From: Dongia mobilis
GTDB lineage: Bacteria > Pseudomonadota > Alphaproteobacteria > Dongiales > Dongiaceae
Direction of reading: 5' to 3'
NCBI RefSeq assembly: GCF_004363235.1
Contig: NZ_SNYW01000006.1
Location: 682,001 to 746,000 of the forward strand
DNA: 64,000 nt
Shown: positions 24,449 through 38,277 of the stretch, piece by piece
How the letters are laid out: each line of letters begins with the position of its first letter
Numbering within the stretch: position 1 is the stretch's first letter
Translations under genes and position numbers: made by a program
Notes under the pieces: model-generated
Seen by the model: the letters and a program-made list of their open reading frames with translations, nothing else
The model's database searches: none
What the model was told of the DNA's origin: nothing

Positions 24449-25396
24449 ATGTTCCTGTGCTGCGGCGACGCGCTGTTCGATCTCTTCTCCCTGCCGGGCG
24501 ATGGTCCCGCGACCATTCGCCTGGAGGGAAGGGTGGGCGGCTCGCCCCTCAATGTTGCCATCGGCCTGGCGCGCCTCGGCCGGCCGGTTGCCTATTTCAC
24601 CAAGAACTCGCGCGACCTCTTCGGCCAGCGCATTGCGGCGACCCTGCGGGCCGAGGGCGTCGATACGAATCTGATGCTCGAGGTCGACAACAATTCGACC
24701 CTGGCGGTGGTCGAACTCGATGCGGCGGGCGTGCCGGCCTATGCCTTCTATACCGGCGGCACGGCGGACCGGTCGCTGACCGAGGCCGAATTGCCGGCCA
24801 GCCTGCCGCCGGCGATCCGCGCCATCCATATCGGCTCCTACACCACGGCGACCGAACCGACCGCCTCCAGCCTGGTGGCATTGGTGAAGCGCGAGGGCGG
24901 GCGGCGCTTCATCTCATATGACCCCAATATCCGCCCTTCGATCGAACCGGACCTTGAAGTCTGGCGCCGGCGCATTGCCTCGCTCGCGGGCACGGCGCAT
25001 CTCCTGAAGCTGAGCGCCGAGGATGCGGCACTGCTGTTTCCCGGCCAGAGGCCGGAGCATCTCGCCGCCGACTGGATTCGCGGCGGCGTGCGCATGGTCG
25101 TGGTGACGCGGGGTGCGGATGGCGCCATCGCCTTCACCGGCGGCGGCTGTTCGGCGGCCGTGTCCGGCTACCACGTCGAGGTGGTCGACACGGTGGGGGC
25201 GGGCGATACTTTCCAGGCCGCGATGCTGGCTTGGCTGGAACGGCATGACGCGCTCACCGCCGCCGATGCCGCCGCCCTTGATTCCGACGACCTGCGCGCC
25301 ATGCTGAATTTCGGTGCCCGCGCCGCCGCCATCACCTGCGGTCGCCGCGGCGCCGACATGCCGCGCCTCGGCGAACTCGCCCATCTCGCCTGGTAA
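24449..25396 (+). CDS. PfkB-family carbohydrate kinase
   Basis: 315 residues from ATG 24449, after GGGGA; a TTG at 24428 directly abutting the previous stop is an alternative. PfkB signatures are GGSPLNVAIGLARLGRPVAYF near 30-50 and the catalytic DTVGAGDTFQAAMLAW near the C-terminus, containing the Asp base and anion hole. It phosphorylates a sugar, for instance 2-keto-3-deoxygluconate or fructose; the specific sugar is not readable. It lies between the FAH hydrolase and a transaldolase-like gene, probably in one operon. Confidence 0.87.
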   Translation: MFLCCGDALFDLFSLPGDGPATIRLEGRVGGSPLNVAIGLARLGRPVAYFTKNSRDLFGQRIAATLRAEGVDTNLMLEVDNNSTLAVVELDAAGVPAYAFYTGGTADRSLTEAELPASLPPAIRAIHIGSYTTATEPTASSLVALVKREGGRRFISYDPNIRPSIEPDLEVWRRRIASLAGTAHLLKLSAEDAALLFPGQRPEHLAADWIRGGVRMVVVTRGADGAIAFTGGGCSAAVSGYHVEVVDTVGAGDTFQAAMLAWLERHDALTAADAAALDSDDLRAMLNFGARAAAITCGRRGADMPRLGELAHLAW

Positions 25397-25409
25397 CGAA
25401 AGCGATCCG

Positions 25410-26075
25410 ATGACCTACCGACTTTTCATTGACAGCGCCAAGCCGCAGGAATGGGATCTCGCCCGGGCGCGCGGCTGGCTCCACGGCGTCACCACCAACC
25501 CGCTTATCATCCAGCGCGCCGGTTTGCGGGTCGAGCTGGCGACAGCGCGGGATCTGGTCGAGGCCGCGAAGGAACGCGCGCTGGCCGAGATCCAGCTGCA
25601 GGTCACTGGCCATGGCGCCGAGGAGATGCTGGCGAGCGGCCGGGCCCTGCGCGCGCTCTGGGGCCATGTCACGGTCAAGGTGCCGGCGACCGCCGCCGGT
25701 TTCGCGGCGGCGACGCAGCTCATCCGCGACGGCGCCCATGTCACCATCACCGCCTGTTATTCGGCGCAGCAGACCATGCTGGCGGCCGCCATCGGCGCCC
25801 GCTATGTCGCCCCCTATTATGCACGCATGCTGGATGCCGGGCTCGACGCGGATGAGCGCCTGGATGCCATGCAGCGCATTGCCGGGCAGCAGCAGAACCT
25901 GTCGGTCCTGGTCGCCAGCATCCGCTCCGTCGACCAGTTGGAGACCCTGGCCCGGCGCGGCTTCGATACCTTCACCCTTTCCGCACCCATCGCCGCGGCG
26001 TTCGGGCAGACAGCCGAGAGTGACGCCGCAGCGGCTGATTTCATGAAGGCGGCGGAGGATTCCCTAAAATCCTGA
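25410..26075 (+). CDS. Transaldolase / fructose-6-phosphate aldolase-like protein
   Basis: 221 residues. The N-terminal FIDSA, then GVTTNPLII, and the Schiff-base lysine in HVTVKVPAT identify the small transaldolase/FSA-type barrel. ITACYSAQQTMLAAAIGARYVAPYYARM matches the later strand region. These enzymes make or break carbon-carbon bonds of sugars via a lysine imine. It starts 13 bases after the PfkB stop. An inverted repeat lies right after its stop, so the operon may end here. Confidence 0.87.
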   Translation: MTYRLFIDSAKPQEWDLARARGWLHGVTTNPLIIQRAGLRVELATARDLVEAAKERALAEIQLQVTGHGAEEMLASGRALRALWGHVTVKVPATAAGFAAATQLIRDGAHVTITACYSAQQTMLAAAIGARYVAPYYARMLDAGLDADERLDAMQRIAGQQQNLSVLVASIRSVDQLETLARRGFDTFTLSAPIAAAFGQTAESDAAAADFMKAAEDSLKS

Positions 26076-26080
26076 ATATC

Positions 26081-26106
26081 CGTTCAGTTTCTGAACGCCT
26101 GTTCAG
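26081..26106. promoter_or_regulatory. GTTCAG inverted repeat with third half-site
   Basis: CGTTCAG (26,081-26,087) and CTGAACG (26,091-26,097) form a 17-bp perfect palindrome with a 3-base centre, and a third GTTCAG half-site follows at 26,101-26,106. The half-sites are spaced about 10 bases apart, one helical turn. It lies 112 bases before the DHDPS-family gene, so an operator for that gene is plausible. A terminator role is less likely without a T-tract. Confidence 0.45.
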
Positions 26107-26217
26107 CCTGGAACCCGCCCCGTCGGACCCGCTTGCCTTGCGCCCGCCGATGACCTTATCTGTCCCGGCCGCGCGATGGGGCGCGGTCACAGGCTGACAA
26201 AAGGATCCACCCGCATC

Positions 26218-27156
26218 ATGGCCGCCAACATCTTCCAGGGCACCATTCCCGCCCTCATGACCCCCTGCAAGCCCGACCGTTCGCCCGATTTCGACAAGTT
26301 GGTGGAAACGGGGGCGGGCCTTATCAAGGCCGGCATGTCGGCAGTGGTCTATTGCGGCTCCATGGGCGACTGGCCGCTCCTCACCGACGAGCAGCGCATG
26401 GAAGGGGTCGAGCGGCTGGTCAAGGCCGGCATCCCCGTGGTCGTTGGCACCGGCGCCCAGAACCCGGCACGGGCGGCGGCCCTGGCGGCGCACGCCAAGA
26501 AGGTGGGGGCGGGCGGCCTGATGATTATCCCGCGCGTGCTTTCGCGCGGTCCTTCGGCCGCTGCCCAGCGCGCGCATTTCGCCGGCATCCTCGAGGCGGC
26601 CGTCGATCTGCCCTCGGTCATCTACAACAGCCCCTATTACGGCTTCGAGACCAAGGCCGATCTGTTCTTCGACCTGCGCGCGAGGTACAAGCACCTGGTC
26701 GGCTTCAAGGAATTCGGCGGCGCGGAATCGCTGAGCTATGCCGCCCAGCACATCACCGGCAAGGACCCGTCGCTCACCCTGATGATCGGCGTCGACACCC
26801 AGGTGTTCCACGGCTTCGTCAACTGCAATGCCGGCGGCGCCATCACCGGCATCGGCAACGCGCTGCCCAAGGAAGTGCTGCATCTGGTGGCGCTGTGCGA
26901 GAAGGCCGCGACGGGAGACGTCGCCGCGCGGGCACACGCGAAGGAGCTGGAAGCGGCACTCATGGTGCTCTCGACCTTCGACGAGGGACCGGATCTGGTC
27001 CTCTTCTACAAGCACCTGATGACCCTCGAGGGCCACAAGGGTTACGAACTGCATTTCAACGCCAGCGATGCCCTGAGCCCGGCGCAGAAGAGCTTCGTCG
27101 AGAGCCAGTGGCAGCTCTTCAAGACCTGGTATGCGGCCTGGGCCAAGGGAAAATAG
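26218..27156 (+). CDS. Dihydrodipicolinate synthase-family aldolase
   Basis: 312 residues. The Schiff-base lysine lies in HLVGFKEFGG and the tyrosine in VIYNSPYYGF, at the usual spacing. The pyruvate-binding motif GTTGE is replaced by GSMGDWPLL, in which the acidic residue is Asp. The family covers dihydrodipicolinate synthase and keto-deoxy sugar acid aldolases. With sugar-acid genes upstream and malate synthase downstream, a 2-keto-3-deoxy acid aldolase or dehydratase is a better guess than lysine biosynthesis. A decayed copy of part of this gene lies at 29,397-29,450. Confidence 0.88.
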   Translation: MAANIFQGTIPALMTPCKPDRSPDFDKLVETGAGLIKAGMSAVVYCGSMGDWPLLTDEQRMEGVERLVKAGIPVVVGTGAQNPARAAALAAHAKKVGAGGLMIIPRVLSRGPSAAAQRAHFAGILEAAVDLPSVIYNSPYYGFETKADLFFDLRARYKHLVGFKEFGGAESLSYAAQHITGKDPSLTLMIGVDTQVFHGFVNCNAGGAITGIGNALPKEVLHLVALCEKAATGDVAARAHAKELEAALMVLSTFDEGPDLVLFYKHLMTLEGHKGYELHFNASDALSPAQKSFVESQWQLFKTWYAAWAKGK

Positions 27157-27222
27157 CAACCGGCCGATCCATGAAACGACAGGCCGGCGACAGCGCCCGG
27201 TAACCGCAACAAGGATGGTTCA

Positions 27223-29364
27223 ATGGGCATGACGAACTACCATGGTCTCAAGGTCGACCCGAAGCTGGCCGGTTTCATCGTCGAGAAGGCATTGCCCGGT
27301 ACCGGGATCGATGCCGACCGCTTCTGGCAGGGTTTCTCGGACCTGGTGCACGAACTTGCGCCCAGGAACCGGGATCTGCTGGCCAAACGCGACGCGCTGC
27401 AGGCCAGGATCGATGCCTGGTTCAAGGCCCATCCGGAGGCCGGCATTCCGGCGCAGAAGGCCTTCCTGACCGAGATCGGCTACCTGTTGCCGGAAGGTCC
27501 GGCTTTCACCATCGAGACCAGGAATGTCGATCCGGAGATCGCGCTGGTGGCCGGTCCGCAATTGGTCGTGCCGGTCACCAATGCGCGCTACGCCGCCAAC
27601 GCTGCCAATGCTCGCTGGGGCAGCCTTTATGACTGCCTCTACGGCACCGATGTCATGGGGCCACTTCCCCCGGGCGGCGCCTATGACCGGGGGCGGGGTG
27701 CCCGCGTGGTCGCACGGGTACGGGTGTTTCTGGACGAAGCCTTTCCGATCGAGGGCACGTCCCATGCCGATGTCCGCCGCTATCACGTGAAGGATGGTGC
27801 GCTGCTGGTCGATGATCTGCCGTTGATGCAGCCGGAAAAATTCGTCGGCTATCGCGGCAATCCGAAGGCGCCGGATTCGGTCCTGCTGCGCAACAACGGC
27901 CTCCATGTCGAGTTGGTCTTCGACCGCGCGCATCCGATCGGCAGCCGCGACCAGGCGCTGCTGGCCGATGTGGTGGTCGAAAGCGCCCTTTCCGCCATCA
28001 TGGATTGCGAGGATTCGGTCGCCTGCGTCGATGCCGAGGACAAGGTGCTGGCCTATGCCAATTGGCTGGGGCTGATGAAGGGCGATCTCGCGGCCAGCGT
28101 GGAGAAGGGCGGCAGGACCTTCACCCGGCGGCTCAACGACGACCGCGTGTTCACAAAGCCGGATGGCGGCGAGCTTACCCTCAAGGGGCGGGCCCTCCTT
28201 TGGGTGCGCAATGTCGGCCACCTGATGACCAACCCGGCCGTCCTGGACAGGGACGGCAACGAGGTGCCGGAAGGCATCATGGACGCGATGGTGACGACCC
28301 TAATCGCCATGCATGACCTCAAGAAAACGTCAGGCCCGCGCAATTCCGCCCATGGTTCGGTCTATGTGGTGAAGCCCAAGATGCACGGGCCGGAGGAAGT
28401 GGCCTTTGCCGACCGGATCTTCGATCGCGTCGAGGATATCCTCGGCCTGCCACGCCACACCGTGAAGCTCGGCATCATGGACGAGGAGCGCCGCACCTCG
28501 GTCAATCTCAAGGAATGCATTCGCGCCGCGAAGCACCGTGTTGCCTTCATCAACACCGGCTTCCTCGACCGTACCGGTGATGAAATCCACACCTCGATGG
28601 AGGCCGGGCCCTTCTCGCGCAAGGACTTCATCAAGCGCAAGGGCTGGATCACGGCCTACGAGAATCTCAATGTCGATATCGGCCTGGAATGCGGCCTTTC
28701 CGGCAAGGCGCAGATCGGCAAGGGCATGTGGGCGGCGCCCGATCTGATGGCGGCGATGCTGGAACAGAAGATCGAGCACCCGAAAGCCGGCGCCAGTTGC
28801 GCCTGGGTGCCCTCGCCGACGGCGGCCACCCTGCACGCCCTTCATTATCACCGGATCGACGTGTTCGCGGTGCAGAAGAGACTGGCTGCCGGCGGGCGTC
28901 GCGCCCATGTCGATGCCATCCTCGACATTCCCGTGGCCTCCTTCCGCAAATGGACAGAGGCGCAGATCCTGCGCGAGGTCGAAAACAACGCGCAAGGCAT
29001 CCTCGGTTATGTCGTGCGCTGGATCGACCAGGGCATCGGCTGCTCCAAGGTGCCGGACATCAACAATGTGGGCCTGATGGAGGATCGCGCCACCTTGCGC
29101 ATTTCCTCGCAGCACATCGCCAACTGGCTGCATCATGGCATCTGTACCCAGCAACAGGTGACCGAGACCATGAAGCGGATGGCCGTCGTGGTCGACAAGC
29201 AGAATGCCGGCGATCCGGCGTACAAGCCGATGGCGCCCGATTTCGACCTCTCCATCGCCTTCCAGACCGCCTGCGACCTCGTCTTCAAGGGCAGGGAACA
29301 GCCCAACGGTTATACCGAGCCGCTGCTGCATGCGGCGCGTCTGCGGGTGAAGGGCGGGAATTAG
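27223..29364 (+). CDS. glcB: Malate synthase G
   Basis: 713 residues, the normal length of form G. It has the long N-terminal domain and the GlcB motifs [29 protein letters not shown] with the catalytic arginine, [31 protein letters not shown] and [16 protein letters not shown] with the catalytic aspartate. It condenses glyoxylate with acetyl-CoA to malate. It starts 66 bases after the DHDPS-family gene with an AAGGA site upstream. It may consume glyoxylate made from glycolaldehyde released by the neighbouring aldolase. Confidence 0.96.
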   Translation: MGMTNYHGLKVDPKLAGFIVEKALPGTGIDADRFWQGFSDLVHELAPRNRDLLAKRDALQARIDAWFKAHPEAGIPAQKAFLTEIGYLLPEGPAFTIETRNVDPEIALVAGPQLVVPVTNARYAANAANARWGSLYDCLYGTDVMGPLPPGGAYDRGRGARVVARVRVFLDEAFPIEGTSHADVRRYHVKDGALLVDDLPLMQPEKFVGYRGNPKAPDSVLLRNNGLHVELVFDRAHPIGSRDQALLADVVVESALSAIMDCEDSVACVDAEDKVLAYANWLGLMKGDLAASVEKGGRTFTRRLNDDRVFTKPDGGELTLKGRALLWVRNVGHLMTNPAVLDRDGNEVPEGIMDAMVTTLIAMHDLKKTSGPRNSAHGSVYVVKPKMHGPEEVAFADRIFDRVEDILGLPRHTVKLGIMDEERRTSVNLKECIRAAKHRVAFINTGFLDRTGDEIHTSMEAGPFSRKDFIKRKGWITAYENLNVDIGLECGLSGKAQIGKGMWAAPDLMAAMLEQKIEHPKAGASCAWVPSPTAATLHALHYHRIDVFAVQKRLAAGGRRAHVDAILDIPVASFRKWTEAQILREVENNAQGILGYVVRWIDQGIGCSKVPDINNVGLMEDRATLRISSQHIANWLHHGICTQQQVTETMKRMAVVVDKQNAGDPAYKPMAPDFDLSIAFQTACDLVFKGREQPNGYTEPLLHAARLRVKGGN

Positions 29365-29396
29365 GCGCGGCAGGCATGGAGCTAAGCTGCCCGGCG

Positions 29397-29450
29397 CATC
29401 ACCGGCAAGGACCCGTCGGTTATCCTGATGATTGGAGTCGCCACCCAAAT
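29397..29450 (+). pseudogene. Decayed fragment of the DHDPS-family gene
   Basis: 22 bases from 29,397 are identical to 26,751-26,772 inside the DHDPS-family gene, and similarity continues for about 54 bases with scattered substitutions. Translated, it reads HITGKDPSVILMIGVATQM against HITGKDPSLTLMIGVDTQV in the intact gene. It starts 33 bases after the glcB stop and has no start codon or further similarity, so it is a relic and not a working gene. Confidence 0.75.
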
Positions 29451-29479
29451 GTGCTGCGGCCTCGGCCCCTGCCCCTGCC

Positions 29480-29884
29480 TCAAAGCCGGCCCGATTCCAG
29501 CGCTTCGCCGGAGATGCCGAATTGCGAAAGCGCCTCTTCCAGGTAGTCCGCCAGCAGGGGTGTGCCGGCCAGATAGCCGACTTCGCGGCCGTTATGCCGC
29601 TCGCGCGCTGCGGCAACCGCCTGGGTCCATTCCTGCGGTGTAAAATCGCCGCGCCCGATCCAGACCAGAGCCACCAATTCGCTGCGCTCGTCAACGTTGA
29701 GGTCGCGGATTGCAGTGCGCAATTCGGTGTAGGTCGGGTTGCGCCGACTGTCCTCGAGGATGTCGTCGATCTCGTCGTCCGCGCTATCGGCCCGTTCCTG
29801 TTCGTTGACCGGGGCAGCTTCCGCATCGAACTCGCGGGCGCGCTCGATGATGAAGGCCAGCTTGTCGAGTGAAATGGAGATCAT
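29480..29884 (-). CDS. DUF3775-family protein
   Basis: 134 residues from ATG 29884. It begins ISLDKLAFIIERAREFDAE, then an acidic DSADDEIDDILED stretch and NPTYTELRTAIRDLNVDERSELVALVWIGRGDF, the pattern of the DUF3775 family widespread in alphaproteobacteria. No catalytic function is known to me. It is soluble and acidic and lies downstream of the P-type ATPase on the same strand with a 100-base gap. Confidence 0.85.
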   Translation of the reverse strand: MISISLDKLAFIIERAREFDAEAAPVNEQERADSADDEIDDILEDSRRNPTYTELRTAIRDLNVDERSELVALVWIGRGDFTPQEWTQAVAAARERHNGREVGYLAGTPLLADYLEEALSQFGISGEALESGRL

Positions 29885-29984
29885 GGTGTCCTGCCTCCCT
29901 CTTGCGGATGTGCCGGCGCCACGACGCCAGTGTCTCACCAAATGGCATTGTCAGGCCAGATCGCTCTACCGGCGTTGATCCAGG

Positions 29985-32498
<2,514 letters not shown>

Positions 32499-32625
32499 CG
32501 TCGCGCAGGATCCTTCGCCATCGAAGCCGGGATACAGCACGCCACGCGGCCCAGCCATCAACCGCGTCCTGCCACTGGCAGCGGCCGGTCAGTAACGCCT
32601 TCTACCTTGCAGACAGGCAAGTGCC

Positions 32626-32639
32626 TTGATCCGGATCAA
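32626..32639. promoter_or_regulatory. Perfect FNR/FixK-type box
   Basis: TTGATCCGGATCAA matches the FNR/ANR/FixK consensus TTGAT-N4-ATCAA without mismatch. It is 54 bases before the acetyl-CoA synthetase start and 128 bases upstream of the P-type ATPase start, so it could control both divergent genes in response to low oxygen. Confidence 0.75.
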
Positions 32640-32692
32640 GGCCGATCGGTCCGATTCCGTGTCATGATGAATCTAACATTGTGGGGTTGCCA

Positions 32693-34458
<1,766 letters not shown>

Positions 34459-34462
<4 letters not shown>

Positions 34463-35457
34463 CCGGGAAAATTCAGGCAAAGGCTCATCTCACCCGAGAA
34501 CGCGTCTGCGAATTGTTGCGCTCCCTGCTGCGCATCCGCAGGTTCGAGGAGAAATGCGCGGAACTCTACACAACCGAGAAGATCCGTGGGTTCCTACACC
34601 TCTATATCGGCGAGGAGGCGATTGCCGCCGGCATCATTCCGGTGCTTGAGCCGCAGGATGCCGTCGTGGCGACCTATCGCGAGCACGGCCACGCTCTGGC
34701 GCGCGGCATCGCCATGGGTCCGTTGATGGCCGAGATGTTCGGCAAGCAGGAGGGCTGCAGCCGGGGGCGCGGCGGCTCGATGCATGTGTTCGACGCCGCG
34801 ACCCGCTTCTATGGCGGCAACGCGATCGTTGGCGGCGGATTGCCGCTGGCGGTTGGCCTTGCCCTCGCCGATCGGATGCAGGGGCGCAACAACGTCACTG
34901 CCTGCTTTTTTGGCGAAGGCGCCGTGGCGGAAGGCGAGTTCCACGAAAGCATGAACCTTGCCGCCCTGTGGCGCCTGCCCGTCCTTTTCGTCTGCGAGAA
35001 CAACCTCTATGCCATGGGCACGGCCTTGGCGATCTCCGAATCGGAAACGGATATCCACCGCAAGGCCGAGAGCTATCGCATGCCGGCGGCTGTGGTCGAC
35101 GGCATGGACGTGATTGCTGTCGAGGCGGCGGGGAGGAAGGCGATCGAGCTGGTGCGCGGTGGCGCTGGTCCGGCTTTCCTGGAATGTCGCACCTATCGAT
35201 TCCGCGCGCATTCGATGTTCGACGCGCAGCTTTACCGCAGTAAGGATGAGGTCGAGGCCTGGCGCGAAAAATGCCCAATCGAGCATCTGAAGACATGGGC
35301 CCTGGGTGCCGGATTGCTGCATGCCGAAGAAACCGCCCAAATCGAGGGCGAAGTGGCGCGCGAGGTCGCGGCGGCGGTTGCCTTTGCCGAGGCCGGCACC
35401 TGGGAACCGGTCGGCGATCTGGCCAGGGATGTTCATTCACCTGGAGCGTTGGCATGA
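34459..35457 (+). CDS. 2-oxoacid dehydrogenase E1 component, alpha subunit
   Basis: 332 residues of the thiamine diphosphate-dependent E1 alpha family. [22 protein letters not shown] and the cofactor segment ending ENNLYAMGT are present. The metal-binding GDG motif reads Gly152-Glu153-Gly154 ([13 protein letters not shown]). The rest resembles acetoin dehydrogenase (AcoA) and pyruvate dehydrogenase alpha subunits about equally. It overlaps both neighbours by four bases. It decarboxylates the 2-oxo acid together with the beta subunit. Confidence 0.9.
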
Positions 35458-36455
35458 CGACTGATCAGGGCGGAACCGTCGCCACGGTGACCTATCGCGA
35501 TGCCGTCAGGATGGCGCTCCAGGATGCGCTGCGTCGCGATCCGCGCGTCTTCCTGATGGGCGAGGATGTCGGCCGCTATGGCGGCTGCTATGCCGTCAGC
35601 AAGGGTCTCCTGGATGAGTTCGGTCCGGAGCGGATCCGCGACACGCCGCTGTCGGAAGGCGGATTCGTCGGGGCGGGAATCGGCGCCGCCCTGGGTGGCA
35701 TGCGGCCGATCGTCGAGGTCATGACGGTCAATTTCAGCATGCTCTGCCTCGATCAAATCCTGAACACCGCGGCCACGCTTCGCCATATGTCGGGCGGCCA
35801 GTTCTCGGTTCCGCTGGTGATCCGCATGGCGACCGGTGCCGGCCGGCAGCTGGCGGCACAGCATTCGCATTCGCTGGAGAACTGGTATGCGCATATCCCG
35901 GGCATCCGCGTCCTTGCCCCGGCCACGGTCGAGGATGCGCGCGGCATGCTGTGGTCGGGGCTGGTCGATCCTGATCCGGTGATCATCTTCGAGAACGTCA
36001 TGCTCTACAATATGAGCGGGGAACTGGCCGAGGACGCCGGCGGCGTCGCAATCGACCGTGCCGCCCTGCGCCGACGCGGGCGGGACCTGTCGCTCATCAC
36101 CTATGGCGGATCGCTGTGGAAGACCCTGGGGGCGGCACGGCAATTGGCGGGCGAAGGCATCGAGGCCGACGTCATCGACTTGCGCAGCCTGCGCCCACTG
36201 GACGATGCCACCATCATGGAATCGGTCGCGCGCACGCGGCGCGCGGTGATCGTCGACGAGAGCTGGCGCAGCGGCAGCCTGGCGGCGGAAATCACGGCCC
36301 GCATCGTCGAGCAATGCTTCTGGTCACTGGACGCCCCGGTGGCGCGTGTCTGCACTGCCGAGGTGCCGATTCCCTATCCCAAGCATCTCGAAGACGCCGC
36401 CCTGCCGCAGCCCGCCGCGATCGTGGCTGCCGCGCGCGCCGTGATGGGGCGCTGA
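35454..36455 (+). CDS. 2-oxoacid dehydrogenase E1 component, beta subunit
   Basis: 333 residues. It has [40 protein letters not shown] and [20 protein letters not shown], which are conserved in pyruvate and acetoin dehydrogenase E1 beta. The C-terminal half carries the transketolase-like [14 protein letters not shown] and [15 protein letters not shown]. It forms a heterotetramer with the alpha subunit. The E2 gene starts at the next base after its stop. Confidence 0.92.
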   Translation: MTTDQGGTVATVTYRDAVRMALQDALRRDPRVFLMGEDVGRYGGCYAVSKGLLDEFGPERIRDTPLSEGGFVGAGIGAALGGMRPIVEVMTVNFSMLCLDQILNTAATLRHMSGGQFSVPLVIRMATGAGRQLAAQHSHSLENWYAHIPGIRVLAPATVEDARGMLWSGLVDPDPVIIFENVMLYNMSGELAEDAGGVAIDRAALRRRGRDLSLITYGGSLWKTLGAARQLAGEGIEADVIDLRSLRPLDDATIMESVARTRRAVIVDESWRSGSLAAEITARIVEQCFWSLDAPVARVCTAEVPIPYPKHLEDAALPQPAAIVAAARAVMGR

Positions 36456-37637
36456 ATGGGCGTTTTCCGCATGCCGTCACTCGGCGCCGACATGGAAGCC
36501 GGCACCCTGGTGGAATGGCTGAAACAGCCCGGCGATACCGTGCGCTCAGGTGACATCATCGCCGTGATCGAGACCCAGAAGGGCGCGATCGAGGTCGAGG
36601 TGTTTGAATCCGGGACGCTGGAGCGCCATCTGGTCGAGGTCGGCGCGACCGTGCCTGTTGGCACCGGCCTCGCCGTGATCCGCTCGGACGGTACACCGGC
36701 CGGGGCGCACAATGACTTACCGCCAGTCGCCCCCGTAGCCGTTGCACCGCCGTCCGCGCCCGCTACCCCACCGCCGTTGGAGCGAACAGCCCTGGCGGGT
36801 TCGTTCGGGCCCAAGGCATCGCCGGCGGCCCGGCGCCTTGCGCAGGAGCGCGGCATCGACCTCGACACCCTCACTGGAAGCGGGCCGGAAGGTGCCATCG
36901 TCTTTGTCGACGTCGAACAGGCTTGGTTGCGACGCGGCGCGTCGGTCGTGACGGGGCCGGCCAAAAGCAGCGGCGTCGATGGGATGCGCGCGGCGATCGC
37001 CGCCGCCATGGCCCGCGCCAAGCGCGAGATCCCGCATTACTACCTCGGCCATTCGGTCGATGTCAGCGACAGCCTCGACTGGATGGGCAGGTGGAACGAT
37101 AGCCACCCGCCGGCCGACCGCCTGGTCTTCTCGGCGCTTTTGGCGAAGGCCGTAGCCCTGGCGCTGGACGGCTTTGCCGAGTTCAATGGTCAGTATCGCG
37201 ATGGGCAGTTTCACGCCGCGGCGCAGGTGCATCTTGGCATCGCCATCGCCCTGCGGGGCGGCGGCCTGGTGGCGCCGGCCATTCACGATGCCGCCCGTCT
37301 TTCTCTGCCGCAACTGATGACTGCCCTGCGGGACCTGACCAACCGGGTGCGGGCCGGCCGCTTCCGCGGCTCCGAACTGGCCGATTCCACCGTGACCCTG
37401 ACCAGCCTCGGCGAGCGTGGTGTCGATTGGGTGCAGCCGGTGATCTATCCGCCGCAGGTGGCGATCATCGGCGCCGGCGCCATTCAGCGGCGGCCCTGGC
37501 TGGTGGGCGACAGCATCGTTCCCCGCGAAATCTGCCAACTGACCCTTGCCGCCGATCACCGGGTGAGCGACGGCCATCGCGGTGGCCTGCTTTTGCGCGA
37601 GATCGAGGCCCGTCTGCAAGCACCGGAGGCGCTATGA
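36456..37637 (+). CDS. Dihydrolipoamide acyltransferase (E2) of a 2-oxoacid dehydrogenase
   Basis: 393 residues with a single lipoyl domain (lipoyl lysine in ETQKGAIEVEVFESG near 45), a Pro/Ala-rich linker, a peripheral subunit-binding domain (ASPAARRLAQERGIDLDTL then GPEGAIVF), and a catalytic core ending with LAADHRVSDGH, which contains the active-site His and Asp. The subunit-binding domain is the site where an E3 dimer would dock, but no E3 gene is in this operon. It overlaps the acyl carrier gene by four bases. Confidence 0.92.
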   Translation: MGVFRMPSLGADMEAGTLVEWLKQPGDTVRSGDIIAVIETQKGAIEVEVFESGTLERHLVEVGATVPVGTGLAVIRSDGTPAGAHNDLPPVAPVAVAPPSAPATPPPLERTALAGSFGPKASPAARRLAQERGIDLDTLTGSGPEGAIVFVDVEQAWLRRGASVVTGPAKSSGVDGMRAAIAAAMARAKREIPHYYLGHSVDVSDSLDWMGRWNDSHPPADRLVFSALLAKAVALALDGFAEFNGQYRDGQFHAAAQVHLGIAIALRGGGLVAPAIHDAARLSLPQLMTALRDLTNRVRAGRFRGSELADSTVTLTSLGERGVDWVQPVIYPPQVAIIGAGAIQRRPWLVGDSIVPREICQLTLAADHRVSDGHRGGLLLREIEARLQAPEAL

Positions 37638-37894
37638 CTGAACCCGAGATCAGGCAAATCCTGCTGGAGGAGATCGGCAATGTGGCGCCCGAGATCGACC
37701 TGGCCAGGCTGCGATCCGATCGGGATCTGCGCGAGGAACTCGACATCGATTCGATCGGCTTCCTCAATCTGGTCATCGCTCTTGGCCGGCGTCTCGGCGT
37801 CGAGATTGCCGAGCGCGATTATCCGCGGCTGCGGACGCTGGAAAGCAGCCTCGCCTTCCTGGCTGAGATCACCGGCCCCAGGGCCAGGGCATGA
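37634..37894 (+). CDS. Acyl carrier protein
   Basis: 86 residues. The phosphopantetheine attachment serine is Ser40 in LDIDSIGFLNLV, within a helix-loop-helix of carrier-protein size (EIRQILLEEIGNV at the start). It overlaps the E2 stop by four bases, so it is co-translated with the dehydrogenase genes. A carrier protein in a pyruvate/acetoin dehydrogenase operon is unusual. It may carry an acyl group passed from the acyl-CoA ligase or E2; that is inference. Confidence 0.88.
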   Translation: MTEPEIRQILLEEIGNVAPEIDLARLRSDRDLREELDIDSIGFLNLVIALGRRLGVEIAERDYPRLRTLESSLAFLAEITGPRARA

Positions 37895-37911
37895 GTGCGA
37901 GGTGAGGTGGC

Positions 37912-38121
37912 ATGCCCTATCCGTCGAATGACGATCTGCCGCCACCGATCCGCCGGGCACTCCCCCAGCACGCGCAGGACATCTACCGGGCGGCGTTCAA
38001 CAACGCCTTTGAACATTACGGCGAGGAATCCGCCCGGCGCATCGCCTGGGCGGCGGTAAAGCGGCAGTACCGCAAGGTTGCGGGCAAATGGATCCCGATC
38101 GTGCCGACGGCAATTTCTTGA
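37912..38121 (+). CDS. ChaB-family protein
   Basis: 69 residues matching ChaB: YPSNDDLPPPIRRALPQHAQDIYRAAFNNA followed by AARRIAWAAVKRQYRKVAGKW-type sequence. ChaB was described as a regulator of cation transport in E. coli and is often found beside stress genes. It lies 17 bases after the acyl carrier gene and ends just inside the FNR-type box that precedes the Lon-like gene. Confidence 0.88.
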   Translation: MPYPSNDDLPPPIRRALPQHAQDIYRAAFNNAFEHYGEESARRIAWAAVKRQYRKVAGKWIPIVPTAIS

Positions 38122-38131
38122 TCTGCATCAA
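38118..38131. promoter_or_regulatory. Second perfect FNR/FixK-type box
   Basis: TTGATCTGCATCAA matches TTGAT-N4-ATCAA without mismatch. It overlaps the last codons of chaB and lies 147 bases upstream of the Lon-like protease start, the only downstream gene on either strand close enough to be its target. Confidence 0.75.
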
Positions 38132-38277
38132 GACGGCGCGTCACCTGCCAGGCTAGGAAGGATGCCGGGCGACACGGCGGGCGGGATCGTACCGGCGGCA
38201 GTTCAGGTGCGCGCCCGTCGCGGTTGGTCGACGGGCGACCCCAGAGAAAGAAATCAGGCGAGGCCAGAGGCGAGGAC

